DNA of 64,000 nt from Vescimonas coprocola (GTDB lineage: Bacteria > Bacillota > Clostridia > Oscillospirales > Oscillospiraceae), in NCBI RefSeq assembly GCF_018408575.1, contig NZ_AP023418.1, forward strand, positions 1,702,415 to 1,766,414, given 5' to 3'. The notes beneath the pieces are model-generated. The model saw nothing but the letters and a program-made list of their open reading frames with translations. It was not told where the DNA came from and made no database searches. Each line of letters starts with the position of its first letter. Positions within the stretch are counted from its first letter, which is position 1. Shown here in pieces: positions 41,700 through 51,100 of the stretch. Both the position numbers and the translations under genes were made by a program.

Positions 41700-41870
41700 T
41701 CGGGTCACCGCCGTGACCTGAGCACCGTAACAAGCTTTAGCATCGTGGGGCGGTGAAGCTGCATTAGATGATACCTTGGTTTCGATATCGCCTGTTCAAA
41801 CCCTCTCATGGTGTCTCCACCACTCCGCGGCAGCAGCCCATATCCCTACGGTAGCCTTACCTACCGGGAA
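41700..41870 (-). promoter_or_regulatory. M-box (Mg2+-sensing) riboswitch
   Basis: On the minus strand the leader reads CCGGTAGGTAAGGCTACCG, then GGGATATGGGCTGCTGCCGC, CTAATGCAGCTTCACCG and ATGCTAAAGCTTG, the conserved blocks of the ykoK/M-box aptamer. High Mg2+ would favour the terminator at 41655-41689 and switch off mgtE. Limits are approximate. Confidence 0.9.
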
Positions 41871-41892
41871 ATATATCATGCAATATAAATGT

Positions 41893-41921
41893 ATCGTAAA
41901 GCAAAAATCACCAGATGTCAA
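41893..41921 (-). promoter_or_regulatory. Promoter of the mgtE riboswitch leader
   Basis: TTGACA, 17-base spacer, TACGAT on the minus strand, directly upstream of the M-box. Confidence 0.8.
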
Positions 41922-41975
41922 CCCTAAGATACAGAACATTCCGTGCATTTGTTCCATCAAATCCTTCGGTTAACC

Positions 41976-42004
41976 TTGCAATTCTCGGCGTGAGCCGTTA
42001 TAAT
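41976..42004 (+). promoter_or_regulatory. Promoter of the nucleoside-type ABC transporter
   Basis: TTGCAA, 17-base spacer, TATAAT; 56 bases before the first ATG. Confidence 0.8.
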
Positions 42005-42059
42005 AGCTTGTATATACAACCTGTATGGGTCTGTAAATCCTGAGAAAGTAGGTGGCGGC

Positions 42060-43607
42060 ATGGAAAATTCTCCTCAGTATGTGATCGAAATGCTTCACAT
42101 CACCAAGGAGTTTCCCGGCATCAAGGCCAATGACGACATCACCCTTCAGCTGCGGAAGGGCGAGATCCACGCCCTTCTGGGGGAAAATGGCGCCGGTAAA
42201 TCCACGCTGATGTCCGTCCTGTTCGGGCTGTACCAGCCGGAAGAAGGCGAGATTCGAAAAAATGGACAGACAGTAAAGATCAATGACCCCAACGACGCAA
42301 CAGCGCTGGGGATCGGCATGGTGCATCAGCACTTCCAGCTGGTGGACGTGTTCACGGTGCTGGACAATATCATTCTGGGTGCCGAGACCACGAAGATGGG
42401 CTTTCTGCAGAAGAAGGAGGCCCGGAAAAAGGTACAGGAGCTGTCGGAGCGGTACGGTCTGGCGGTAGATCTGGACGCCAAGGTGGAGGACATCACTGTC
42501 GGTATGCAGCAGCGTGTGGAGATCCTGAAGATGCTCTACCGGGACAACGAGATCCTCATCTTCGACGAGCCCACCGCCGTGCTGACGCCTCAGGAAATCG
42601 ATGAACTGCTGCTCATCATGAAGAATCTCACCAGGGAGGGCAAGTCCATCCTCTTCATCTCCCACAAGCTCAACGAGATCATGTCGGTGGCCGACCGGGT
42701 CACGGTGCTGCGCAAGGGCAAGTACATCGGCACTGTCAACACCAAGGACACCAACAAGCAGGAGCTGTCCAACATGATGGTGGGCCGCCCCGTACAGCTG
42801 CAGGTCAACAAGGACGAGGCCCATCCCGGCGATGTGGTGCTCAGTGTGAAGAACTTCACCGTCCCCTCCCACCTGCACAAGAAGGATGCCGTACATAATG
42901 TCAGCTTTGACGTGCGGGCCGGCGAGATCGTCTGCATCGCCGGTATCGACGGCAACGGCCAGACGGAGTTCATCCACGGTCTGACGGGCCTTGACAAGAG
43001 CTCCGGCGGCAGCATCACCGTCTGCGGCCACGACATCTCCCACTATTCCATCCACCACCGGGGCGAGTACATCAGCCACATCCCGGAGGACCGCCACAAG
43101 CACGGTCTGGTGCTGGATTTCACGCTGGAGCAGAATCTGGTGCTCCAGCGGTACAAGGAGCCACAGTTCGAGAAGGGGGGCTTCATCAAGCGGGACGCCG
43201 TCCGCAGCTATGCTCAGCAGCTGATCGAGAAATTCGACGTCCGCAGCGGTCAGGGCCCCATCACCGTGGTCCGCAGTATGTCCGGCGGCAACCAGCAGAA
43301 GGCCATCATCGCCCGTGAGCTGGACCGGGATAAGCCTCTGATCGTGGCCGTTCAGCCCACCCGTGGTCTGGACGTGGGCGCCATCGAGTATATCCACAGC
43401 CAGTTGGTGGCCGAGCGGGACCGTGGCAAGGCGGTGCTGCTGGTGTCTCTGGAGCTGGATGAGGTCATGAGCCTCTCCGACCGCATCCTCGTCATGTACG
43501 AGGGGGAGATCGTGGGCCAGTTGGACCCCAAAAAGACCACCGTATCCGAGCTGGGCCTGTATATGTCCGGCGCAAAGCGTGACAACAAAGGAGGCGATGA
43601 AGCGTGA
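42060..43607 (+). CDS. nupO: ABC transporter ATPase, nucleoside/simple-sugar type (515 residues)
   Basis: Two fused nucleotide-binding domains are present. The first has Walker [10 protein letters not shown], signature VGMQQRVEI and Walker [13 protein letters not shown], with the His switch in ISHKL. The second has a degenerate Walker A (GIDGNGQTE), signature [11 protein letters not shown] and Walker [13 protein letters not shown]. Duplicated ATPases of this kind serve nucleoside (NupNOPQ) and ribose-type importers. ATG 42060 follows AAGTAGGTGG. It overlaps the next gene by four bases. Confidence 0.85.
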   Translation: MENSPQYVIEMLHITKEFPGIKANDDITLQLRKGEIHALLGENGAGKSTLMSVLFGLYQPEEGEIRKNGQTVKINDPNDATALGIGMVHQHFQLVDVFTVLDNIILGAETTKMGFLQKKEARKKVQELSERYGLAVDLDAKVEDITVGMQQRVEILKMLYRDNEILIFDEPTAVLTPQEIDELLLIMKNLTREGKSILFISHKLNEIMSVADRVTVLRKGKYIGTVNTKDTNKQELSNMMVGRPVQLQVNKDEAHPGDVVLSVKNFTVPSHLHKKDAVHNVSFDVRAGEIVCIAGIDGNGQTEFIHGLTGLDKSSGGSITVCGHDISHYSIHHRGEYISHIPEDRHKHGLVLDFTLEQNLVLQRYKEPQFEKGGFIKRDAVRSYAQQLIEKFDVRSGQGPITVVRSMSGGNQQKAIIARELDRDKPLIVAVQPTRGLDVGAIEYIHSQLVAERDRGKAVLLVSLELDEVMSLSDRILVMYEGEIVGQLDPKKTTVSELGLYMSGAKRDNKGGDEA

Positions 43608-44908
43608 AGCATTCCGCAGCCACTCTGTACCAAAAGGAAGGCACCAAAAAGGTGCTGGCGTCCCTGATCTCCATTCTTGCGGGTCTGCTGGTAGGCGGCA
43701 TCGCCGTCATTCTGGTGGGCTGCTTCAATGAAAAGATCTCCCTCTCCGGCGCATGGGACGGCTTCCGCATCATCTTCGCCGGCATCTTCAGCACCGGCCG
43801 CAATGCCGCCGGTGAGCTGACCTGGGGCTTCAACGCCGTCAACACCGGCGATATGCTGTTCCGGGCCACGCCCCTGATCATGACGGGTCTCTCCGTGGCC
43901 GTGGCCTTCAAGACGGGCCTGTTCAACATCGGCGCTCCCGGTCAGTACCTGATCTCCACCATGGCGACGCTGATGATCGCCCTGAGCATCCCCTCTTCCT
44001 CCGTCCCCACCTGGATCATCTGGATCCTGGCCTTTCTGGGCGGCTGTCTGGCGGGCGCTCTGTGGGGCGCTCTGCCGGGTCTGGCCAAGGCGTGTCTCAA
44101 CATCAATGAGGTGCTGGCCTGCATCATGACCAACTGGGTGGCCGCCAACCTTGTGACGTGGATGTTCGACATCAGCAACTTCAAGAACACCGTGGAGAAC
44201 ACCAAGTCCGGCTACATCTATAAGACCAGCTTCAACGGCGTGGCCACCCCCAAGCTGGGGCTGGATAAGCTGTTCCCCGGCTCTCAGGTCAACGCCGGTA
44301 TTCTGGTGGCCATTCTGCTGGCCATCGCCATGTACATCCTCATGACCAAGACCACGCTGGGCTACGAGCTGCAGGCCTGCGGCGCCAACCGCCATGCCGC
44401 CCGCTACGCCGGCATCAAGGATAAGCGCAACATCGTGCTGTCCATGGCCATCGCCGGTGCGCTGGCCGGAGCCGGTGCAGCGCTGTACTACCTGTCCGGC
44501 AACACGGAGTTCTACTGGTCCACCTATCAGTCTCTGCCCGCCGTGGGCTTTAACGGCATCCCCGTGGCGCTGCTGGCGCTGAATAACCCCATCGCCGTCA
44601 TCTTCGCCGGCATCTTCATGGCCATGCTGAAGATCGTTGGCCAGCAGCTGACCAACCTCACCGCCTACAACGAGTACATCACCGACGTCATCATCGCCGT
44701 CATCGTGTATCTAAGCGCTTTCTCTCTGGTGATCCGCATGATGCTCAGCGGCCGGAAGAAGAAAAAGGTCGTGGCAGCCGACACGGCTCCCATCCCTCAG
44801 AGCGCCGCTGTGGAGGATCAGACCTCCCTGCTGCCGGAGGAGGAGAAAGCACCCGTAGAGGCCGCTGTCACAGACAGCGATAACGCAGAAGGAGGCGATC
44901 AGGCATGA
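43604..44908 (+). CDS. nupP: ABC transporter permease, nucleoside type (434 residues)
   Basis: Start GTG 43604 overlaps the ATPase stop. Some ten hydrophobic segments of the BPD_transp_2 family are seen, with the EAA-like coupling loop around [20 protein letters not shown]. The C-terminal 60 residues are charged and acidic ([21 protein letters not shown]), longer than usual and of unknown use. It overlaps the second permease by four bases. Confidence 0.85.
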   Translation: MKHSAATLYQKEGTKKVLASLISILAGLLVGGIAVILVGCFNEKISLSGAWDGFRIIFAGIFSTGRNAAGELTWGFNAVNTGDMLFRATPLIMTGLSVAVAFKTGLFNIGAPGQYLISTMATLMIALSIPSSSVPTWIIWILAFLGGCLAGALWGALPGLAKACLNINEVLACIMTNWVAANLVTWMFDISNFKNTVENTKSGYIYKTSFNGVATPKLGLDKLFPGSQVNAGILVAILLAIAMYILMTKTTLGYELQACGANRHAARYAGIKDKRNIVLSMAIAGALAGAGAALYYLSGNTEFYWSTYQSLPAVGFNGIPVALLALNNPIAVIFAGIFMAMLKIVGQQLTNLTAYNEYITDVIIAVIVYLSAFSLVIRMMLSGRKKKKVVAADTAPIPQSAAVEDQTSLLPEEEKAPVEAAVTDSDNAEGGDQA

Positions 44909-45936
44909 CATTTCTGGTACAGCAGACCCTGATCTATGCAGTGCCCCTGATGATCGTGGCGCTGGCCGGTGTGTTCGCCGAGCGCAGCGGTATCATCAAC
45001 CTGGCGCTGGAAGGTATCATGATCTTCGGTGCTTTCATCGGCGTGCTGTTCGTGCGCCTGATGCAGGGCAGCGCCGCCGTGCTGGCCGCTCAACAGACCG
45101 GGAACTGGGTGGCTATGCAGGGGCTGGAGCTTCTGGCTATGCTGGTGGCGGCAGCCATGGGTGCCGTGTTCTCCCTGCTGCTGAGCTTCGCCTCCATCAG
45201 CCTGCGGGCCGACCAGACCATCGGCGGTACGGCCCTGAACCTGATGGCTCCGGCTCTGGTGCTGTTTCTGGTGCGTATCATCGCCAACCAGAACACCCTG
45301 CAGCTTGCTACCGGCGACTCCGCTACGTGGTTCATGATCCGAAAGTCCACCTTCGGCATCGACAAAAACACCGATCTTGGCTTCTTCGGCGAGACGTTTC
45401 TGGTGAAAGTCTATCTGGCTACCTACGTCTGCATCATCCTGTTCGTCATCCTGTCCATCATTCTCTATAAGACCCGCTTCGGCCTGCGGCTGCGGGCCTG
45501 CGGTGAGAATCCTCAGGCGGCGGACTCTCTGGGCACCAATGTCTACAAGATGCGCTATATCGGCACCACCATCTCCGGTGCGCTGGCGGGCATGGGCGGC
45601 TTTGTGTACGCCCTGACCACCGCCAACTGCTCCTCCAACGGCGACGTGGCGGGCTTCGGCTTTCTGGCGCTGGCCGTGATGATTTTCGGTAACTGGCGGC
45701 CTCTGAACATCGCCGGGGCCTCCCTCCTGTTTGGCCTGTTCAAATGCATCGCCGCCGCCTACTCCAGCATCGATATCAACGGCGACGGTGTGTACTGGCT
45801 GGCAGAGATCGGCATCAGCTCCCACCTGTACCGGATGCTTCCGTACATCATCACCCTGCTGGTGCTGGCCTTCACCTCCAAGAAGTCCCGTGCCCCCAAG
45901 GCGGAGGGCATCCCCTACGACAAGGCTCGCAGATAA
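44905..45936 (+). CDS. nupQ: ABC transporter permease, nucleoside type, second subunit (343 residues)
   Basis: Family BPD_transp_2, with RSGIINLALEGIMIFGAFIG (typical of the YufQ/NupQ half), a coupling loop RLRACGENPQAADSLGTNVY and ten or so hydrophobic segments. ATG 44905 overlaps the stop of nupP. The lipoprotein receptor BmpA/NupN that feeds such systems is not in the window, so it must be encoded elsewhere. Confidence 0.85.
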   Translation: MTFLVQQTLIYAVPLMIVALAGVFAERSGIINLALEGIMIFGAFIGVLFVRLMQGSAAVLAAQQTGNWVAMQGLELLAMLVAAAMGAVFSLLLSFASISLRADQTIGGTALNLMAPALVLFLVRIIANQNTLQLATGDSATWFMIRKSTFGIDKNTDLGFFGETFLVKVYLATYVCIILFVILSIILYKTRFGLRLRACGENPQAADSLGTNVYKMRYIGTTISGALAGMGGFVYALTTANCSSNGDVAGFGFLALAVMIFGNWRPLNIAGASLLFGLFKCIAAAYSSIDINGDGVYWLAEIGISSHLYRMLPYIITLLVLAFTSKKSRAPKAEGIPYDKARR

Positions 45937-45997
45937 GAGCGGCAGCTGCCTGTATTTTCAGGCGGCGACAACCTGTAAAAAATGGCACCCGACCAAA

Positions 45998-46050
45998 GCT
46001 ACGGGCTGATAACGAAGTATTAAAAGAGCGTAGTTATCAGGCGGCGTAGC
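45998..46050. repeat. Imperfect inverted repeat at the left edge of the accessory island
   Basis: GCTACGxxCTGATAAC at 45998-46013 pairs with GTTATCAGxxxxCGTAGC at 46033-46050. No T run follows, so it is not a typical terminator. It lies 62 bases after nupQ. Confidence 0.5.
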
Positions 46051-46061
46051 AATGGCAAGGA

Positions 46062-46109
46062 AAATCACCGAGAAAGCCTCGTACGGGCTTTTCTCGGTGA
46101 TTTCTTTTT
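46062..46109 (+). terminator. Terminator of the nup operon
   Basis: AAATCACCGAGAAAGCC / GGCTTTTCTCGGTGATTT (one bulge) with a 7-base loop and CTTTTTCC. Confidence 0.9.
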
Positions 46110-46174
46110 CCGCATATTCGATTCCAGCCGTGCCTTTTGCTGCAATAATTACAGAACATTAAGGCGGGATCGTA

Positions 46175-46342
46175 ATGAAACGAAAACACTATGTTGAGCT
46201 AAATCGGCAAGAGCGGCGACTCGCTCTCAACGGGTTGAACCGTTTTCGCAACAAGCTGATTGCAGCCGGACGGTATACAGATGCCGTGAATGAGCTAAAG
46301 ATTGCGGCGGCTACTGTTTCCGGTAGCCGCCGCATAGGTTAA
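46175..46342 (+). CDS. Conserved small protein of Clostridia mobile elements (55 residues)
   Basis: ATG 46175 follows AAGGCGGG. The product reads MKRKHYVELNRQERRLALNG then LNRFRNKLIAAGRYTDAVNE and ends in LKIAAATVSGSRRIG. It is strongly basic and helical. Similar short basic proteins are encoded in many integrative elements of Clostridia, but I know no function. The codon usage is less G/C-biased than the core genes. Its 3' end overlaps the hairpin at 46304-46333, which ends both it and the convergent adhesin. Confidence 0.65.
   Translation: MKRKHYVELNRQERRLALNGLNRFRNKLIAAGRYTDAVNELKIAAATVSGSRRIG
46304..46333. terminator. Hairpin overlapping the end of the small gene
   Basis: GCGGCGGCTAC / GTAGCCGCCGC with an 8-base loop between the convergent small gene and the cell-wall protein. 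It has only weak T tails. Confidence 0.5.
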
Positions 46343-46351
46343 GCTGTTCTC

Positions 46352-47692
46352 TTACTTGTTATACGTTTTCTTTTTGCTGACAACCGTTGTACCAATGGCT
46401 GCACCGCCGCTGACGAACAACAGGGCAATCCACAAAGCAAAGTTGCTTGTGTCACCGGTCTGGGGGACATTGTCCAGCTTGTCATTATTGCTGGTGGTGC
46501 CGTTGGTCACGTTGCTGGAGGGGAGCACCGTGCCGGGCAGGGCTTTCCACTCTGCAGCATCCAGAGTGAATTCCATAGTGTCCATTTCGTTGTCATCCAC
46601 AAACAGCACGACTTTATTGGGGACAACATCATCTTTGGGAGTCCAGGGGGTCAGTGACCAGTACTCGTCAGCAGTCTCGGTTGCGATGCAGCAGGTCAGG
46701 TAAGAATACGAACCAGCTCCCAGCTTATCAGTATTCAACGTAGCCGTGGTCAGCAGGGTCTCACCACTGTACAGCTGCACCCTTACGCTGGACTCAAAGT
46801 TAACATTCTTCAGATCAACAGACACAGCGTTTTTCAGGACTCCGTTATCATGAGTCATGCCGGCGCGCTCGATGCTGCCGCTATAGGGGAACACAGTGCC
46901 GGGCAGGGCTGCCCATTCATCGGCATCAAGCGTGAAGGTCTTCGTATCCTCCTCGTGTCCATCGACAAACAGGACAGCTTTGTTGGGAACAATATTATCT
47001 TTGGGAGTCCAGGGGGTCAGTGACCAGTACTCGTCAGCAGTCTCGGTAGCGATGCAGCAGGTCAGGAAATCATAGCTGCCGGGAGTTACTCCCTGCAAGG
47101 TGGCAGTGGTCAGCAGGGTCTCATCACTGTACAGCTGCACCTGTACGCTGGACTCAAAGTTAACATTCTTCAGATCAACAGACACAGCGTTTTTCAGGAT
47201 TCCGTTATCATGAGTGATGGCGGCGCGCTCGATGCTGCAGGGGAGCACCGTGCCGGGCAGGGCTGCCCACTCATCGGCATCAAGCGTGAAGGTCTTTTCA
47301 GCCAGCTCGCGGCCATCGACAACCAGGACAGCCTTGTCGGGGACAACATCGTCCTTGGGAGTCCAGGGGGTCAGTGACCAGTACTCGTCAGCAGTCTCGG
47401 TTGCGATGCAGCAGGTCAGGAAACCATGGCTGCCGGGATTTACTCCCTGCAAGGTAGCCGTGGTCAGCAGAGTATCGCCGCTGTATAGTTTAACCGCAAC
47501 GCTCTCAGCGAAGGTAACGTCTTTCAGTTCAACGGAAACAGCATTTTTCAAGTAGCCGCCAGCATGGGTAATACCAGCACTCTCAATGCTACCGCTTGGT
47601 TCAGCCGCCAGCGCAATGATTGGCAGTAGTGTGCATACCATCACTACTGTCAGCAGAAGACAGAAAAATTTGCGTGACATACGTGCTTTCAT
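46352..47692 (-). CDS. Sortase-type cell-wall protein with three tandem double-Cys repeats (446 residues)
   Basis: A signal peptide (residues 1-30, ending IALAA) is followed by three repeats of about 118 residues (35-151, 152-271, 272-391). Each opens with SIExAxxTHxxGxLKNAVSV and contains LTCCIATETADEYWSLTPWT and a VLFVDG strand, ending ALPGTV. The adjacent cysteines at 94-95, 212-213 and 334-335 are conserved in every copy. The tail VPQTGDTSNFALWIALLFVS, then GGAAIGTTVVSKKKTYNK, is a sorting signal for sortase. Linker NVTNGTTSNNDK precedes it. I know no family with this repeat. Surface display is well supported; the ligand is unknown. Confidence 0.75.
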   Translation of the reverse strand: MKARMSRKFFCLLLTVVMVCTLLPIIALAAEPSGSIESAGITHAGGYLKNAVSVELKDVTFAESVAVKLYSGDTLLTTATLQGVNPGSHGFLTCCIATETADEYWSLTPWTPKDDVVPDKAVLVVDGRELAEKTFTLDADEWAALPGTVLPCSIERAAITHDNGILKNAVSVDLKNVNFESSVQVQLYSDETLLTTATLQGVTPGSYDFLTCCIATETADEYWSLTPWTPKDNIVPNKAVLFVDGHEEDTKTFTLDADEWAALPGTVFPYSGSIERAGMTHDNGVLKNAVSVDLKNVNFESSVRVQLYSGETLLTTATLNTDKLGAGSYSYLTCCIATETADEYWSLTPWTPKDDVVPNKVVLFVDDNEMDTMEFTLDAAEWKALPGTVLPSSNVTNGTTSNNDKLDNVPQTGDTSNFALWIALLFVSGGAAIGTTVVSKKKTYNK

Positions 47693-47825
47693 ATCTATAC
47701 CCCTTTCAAATTTGGACAGTGGACAGGAGGCGGCATCATACTGTGACAGAAAATTGAAAAGTATTCACACATAATTCCCGCCGCAGTGACCTTTCCTCAA
47801 TTCACCACCCATGTTACTAAAATAT

Positions 47826-47854
47826 AATATATTCTTAATCTTCGCTTTTGTCAA
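47826..47854 (-). promoter_or_regulatory. Promoter of the 446-residue cell-wall protein
   Basis: TTGACA, 17-base spacer, TATATT on the minus strand; leader of about 130 bases. Confidence 0.8.
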
Positions 47855-47969
47855 TAGAGCATACAAAAATAGCGATTTTTACATGGTACATTATTGGAAT
47901 AATACGAAAATGTGTAGGAGTAAGGTGAAGTGCAATCCTTGCCTAATTGCCGATTTGCTCCCGAAACGC

Positions 47970-48030
47970 AGAAACGCCCAAAACCTGACCCCGCTGTATG
48001 GTTTCGGGGCGATTCTGGGCGTTTTCTTTC
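47970..48030 (+). terminator. Plus-strand terminator without an upstream gene
   Basis: AAACGCCCA / TGGGCGTTT with an inner CCCCG / CGGGG pair, then TTCTTTC. No plus-strand gene ends before it; it may be left over from a lost gene. Confidence 0.6.
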
Positions 48031-48110
48031 GATATGAGCGGCTTTGTTTTGACGGCGGTATCCTTATCGTCCGTCATTCAAGCGCCGCTGTTTGTCGCTT
48101 CCGGGTAACA

Positions 48111-48139
48111 AAAAAGCGCCGTATTACTACGACGCTTTT
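48111..48139 (-). terminator. Terminator after the 1512-residue adhesin
   Basis: AAAAGCGxCGT / ACGxCGCTTTT with 6-base loop; minus strand continues into T6. Confidence 0.8.
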
Positions 48140-48177
48140 GTCTTGCTCGGAAGATGGAGCAAGGGAACGCTATTCAA

Positions 48178-51100
48178 TTATCTGTTGTACTTTTTCTTCC
48201 TGCTGACAACCGTTGTGCCAATGGCTGCACCGCCGCTGACAAACAGCAGGGCAATCCACAACAAAAGATTGGAGTTATCTCCCGTCTGCGGAGACTTGTC
48301 GGCGCCGGGTTTGACGGTGCCGCCGGACAGCTTTGCCGTTACGGTATCGGCCTGCTTGATTTCCTGTGTTGCCGTAGCGTCCTTGTAATACTTCTTGCAA
48401 CCGGAGCAATACCAGTATTCGATATTGCCCTCGGCAGTCTTGGTCGCCGCCTTTGCCGGGAAGTGCTTTAAGTTGGTGTGGTTCTTCGGATCAAGCTCGC
48501 CGTATTCGCCGCCGCAGACCGTACAGACAGCCTTGTGCGTGCAGGTCGCCGTGCCGCCGGTGCAATTCTCGGTTTCCGTATGGCTGGTGTCACGCTTACA
48601 GATTCGGGTGTGGGTCTTTTCATCGCTGTTCTGCGTCCAAGCGCCCCAGTCGTGGCCGAGCGCATTGCCGGAGAAGAAAGTCGCCTCATCCGCCGTGCCC
48701 TTGGAGCTCAGGCCGCAGGCTGCGCAGGACTTGTAGTAGATCGCCTTTTCGGTACAGGTTGCAGCAGACTTCAAATACTGCGCCTCTGCTTTTTCGGCAG
48801 TGAAGCTATGTGCCGCCATCTCGCCGTATTCGCCGCCGCAGACCGTACAGACAGCCTTGTGCGTGCAGTCTGCCGTGCCGCCGTGGCAGTTATTAGTCTC
48901 GGTGTGCGAGGCATCGTGCTTGCAGATGCGGGTATGGGTGCCGTCTTCGTTGGATGTCCAAGCGCCATAGTCATGGCCGAGCGGCTTGCCATTGGTAAAG
49001 GTTTCCGTGCCCTGTGCGCCGCAGGTGGAGCAGGACTGATAATATACCGCCGGGCTTGTGCAGGTGGCGGCGGACTTCAGCCGGTATTCGTTCACCTGAT
49101 CGACGAAATGGTGCGGGCCAAGCTCGCCGTAGGAGTGCTGGCAGACCTCGCAGAGCGCCGGGGCAAGGCAGTCGGCCGTGCCGCCCTGATGTGCGCCGCG
49201 ATCCACCTCCAACTGGCAGCAGGTGTAGAATCTCCAGTGGCTGTCGGCATCGGTCTGCCAAGCGCCCGGATATTCGGCGTGACGGTTCGGATTCTTGTCC
49301 CCGCTTGCAAAGGTCGCCTCGTCGGCTGTCCCCTTGGAGGACAGCATACAGATCTTGCAGGATTTGTAATAGAGTGCGGGAGAGAGGCAGTTTGCTTCCT
49401 TGTACAGAAGCGCCGTGATCGCAAGTTCTCCCGTGAAGTCGTGCTCGGTCATTTTGATGCCGCAGGTGTCGCAGAAATGGTTGCAGTCCGGGTCGGCGTG
49501 GTTGAGCCGCTCAGTCTCTCCGCCGCAGACGGTGCAGGTCTTCCAGTGACTGTCCTGGTTTGTGTTCCAGTCGCCGTAGGTGCAGCCGGCCATTTCGACA
49601 TGGCGGGCATCGTGGGTGCAGACGCACTTGTGTGTACCCTCCCCGTCGGGCATCCACGCACCCCAGTCATGGCCGAGCGGCTTTCCGGACGTGAAGGTCG
49701 CCTCGTCGGCGGTTCCCTTGGAGCTGGTACCGCAGACGGCGCAGGACTTGTAATACACCGCCTTTTCGGTGCAGGTCGCAGCGGATTTCAGATACTGCTC
49801 CTCGGCGGTTTCTGCCGTGAAGCTGTGCGCCGCCAGTGCGCCGTAGGACTGACCGCAGTGGTCGCAGATGGCCTGCTCCGTGCAGGTCGCCGTGCCGCCG
49901 GAGTGCTCACGGATGGTGATATCCTTGGAAACGCTGAAGCGGTAGCCCTCCGCCGTCGTGACAGAGGCGATAAAGCGGAAGCCGGTTTCTCCCGCTATGT
50001 AGGAAGCGGCAGGGATCGTCCCCGTGCAGAGGCCGTCGACCGGGGTGATGGGTCCGCCGTCGCCCGAGAAGGTGAACTCATAGCTGTAGGCGGGATTCGT
50101 GCAGCCCTCCGGCAGGTTGAAAGAGAATTTGAAGTCCTGCGTGCGGCAGACGGCATCCGGTGCGGTGATGGTCAGGGAGGGAACGTTCGTCTTTTCGACC
50201 TTGTCGCCGCAGAATTCGCAGTCGCCCCAATACTGGCCGTTCTCCGTCTGCCATTTGTAGGAATGGGACGAATGGACGGTCACGGTGAGCGTCGTGGAAT
50301 TGCCTGCCTTGTCTGTGGCGACGACGGTCTGCGGGGTTCTCGCATCGGTGAGGGTGATCTGACCCTGTTCGTTGGGGGTCACGGGCTTACCGTTGACGGT
50401 CACGGTGTCCAGATACAGGTCGGTCACGGTGAGGGTCTTGTTGCCCTCGCCACAGAAAACATCGCCGTTTTTCGCACCGGTGATCGCCGGGGCGGTCTTG
50501 TCGATGATGATTTTCTCCGTGCATACAACGCCGTAGCGAGCAAGGAGCTTCGTCCCCAACTGTGCATAGATCACATAGGGCTTTCCCTCCTCCAGATTCA
50601 GAGATGCCGTATTGAAGGCGCCGGTATAAGGATAGTGATCGTGCCCGCTGCTGAAAAGGACGTCCGCAGCTAGGCCATTCGAGTAGAACTGATCGCCGAC
50701 GGCGTACTCAAAATACGACAGTTCCTCCGGATGGGCGGTATTGATCTGTACGGTCTGATCTTCGTTGAAGAAGTGTTCCGTACCTTCGGAGCGGAAGCCG
50801 GTCCACTGGGAATCGCCCACGGAAATGGTGCTGTAATCAATGAAAACGCCGCTCCAAAAAGCAATGAAGGTAAGGCTGTCCTCGCCGCCCGTAGCAAAGT
50901 CGCCGTAGGTTTCTCCGCCCATGACTCTCCTATTGCCGATCAGCAGTGCTTGCAGCCTTTCATCATTTTCTCTTGTCGGCCTTGGCGTCAGGAGCTTCCA
51001 AATTTCATCCGTCCATTTGACGTTCTCAAAGTCCGTGACCGTCGAGCCGTCCTGGTTGACGATACGGACGGTATAGTCGCTGCGCTCCTCCCAGACGGGG

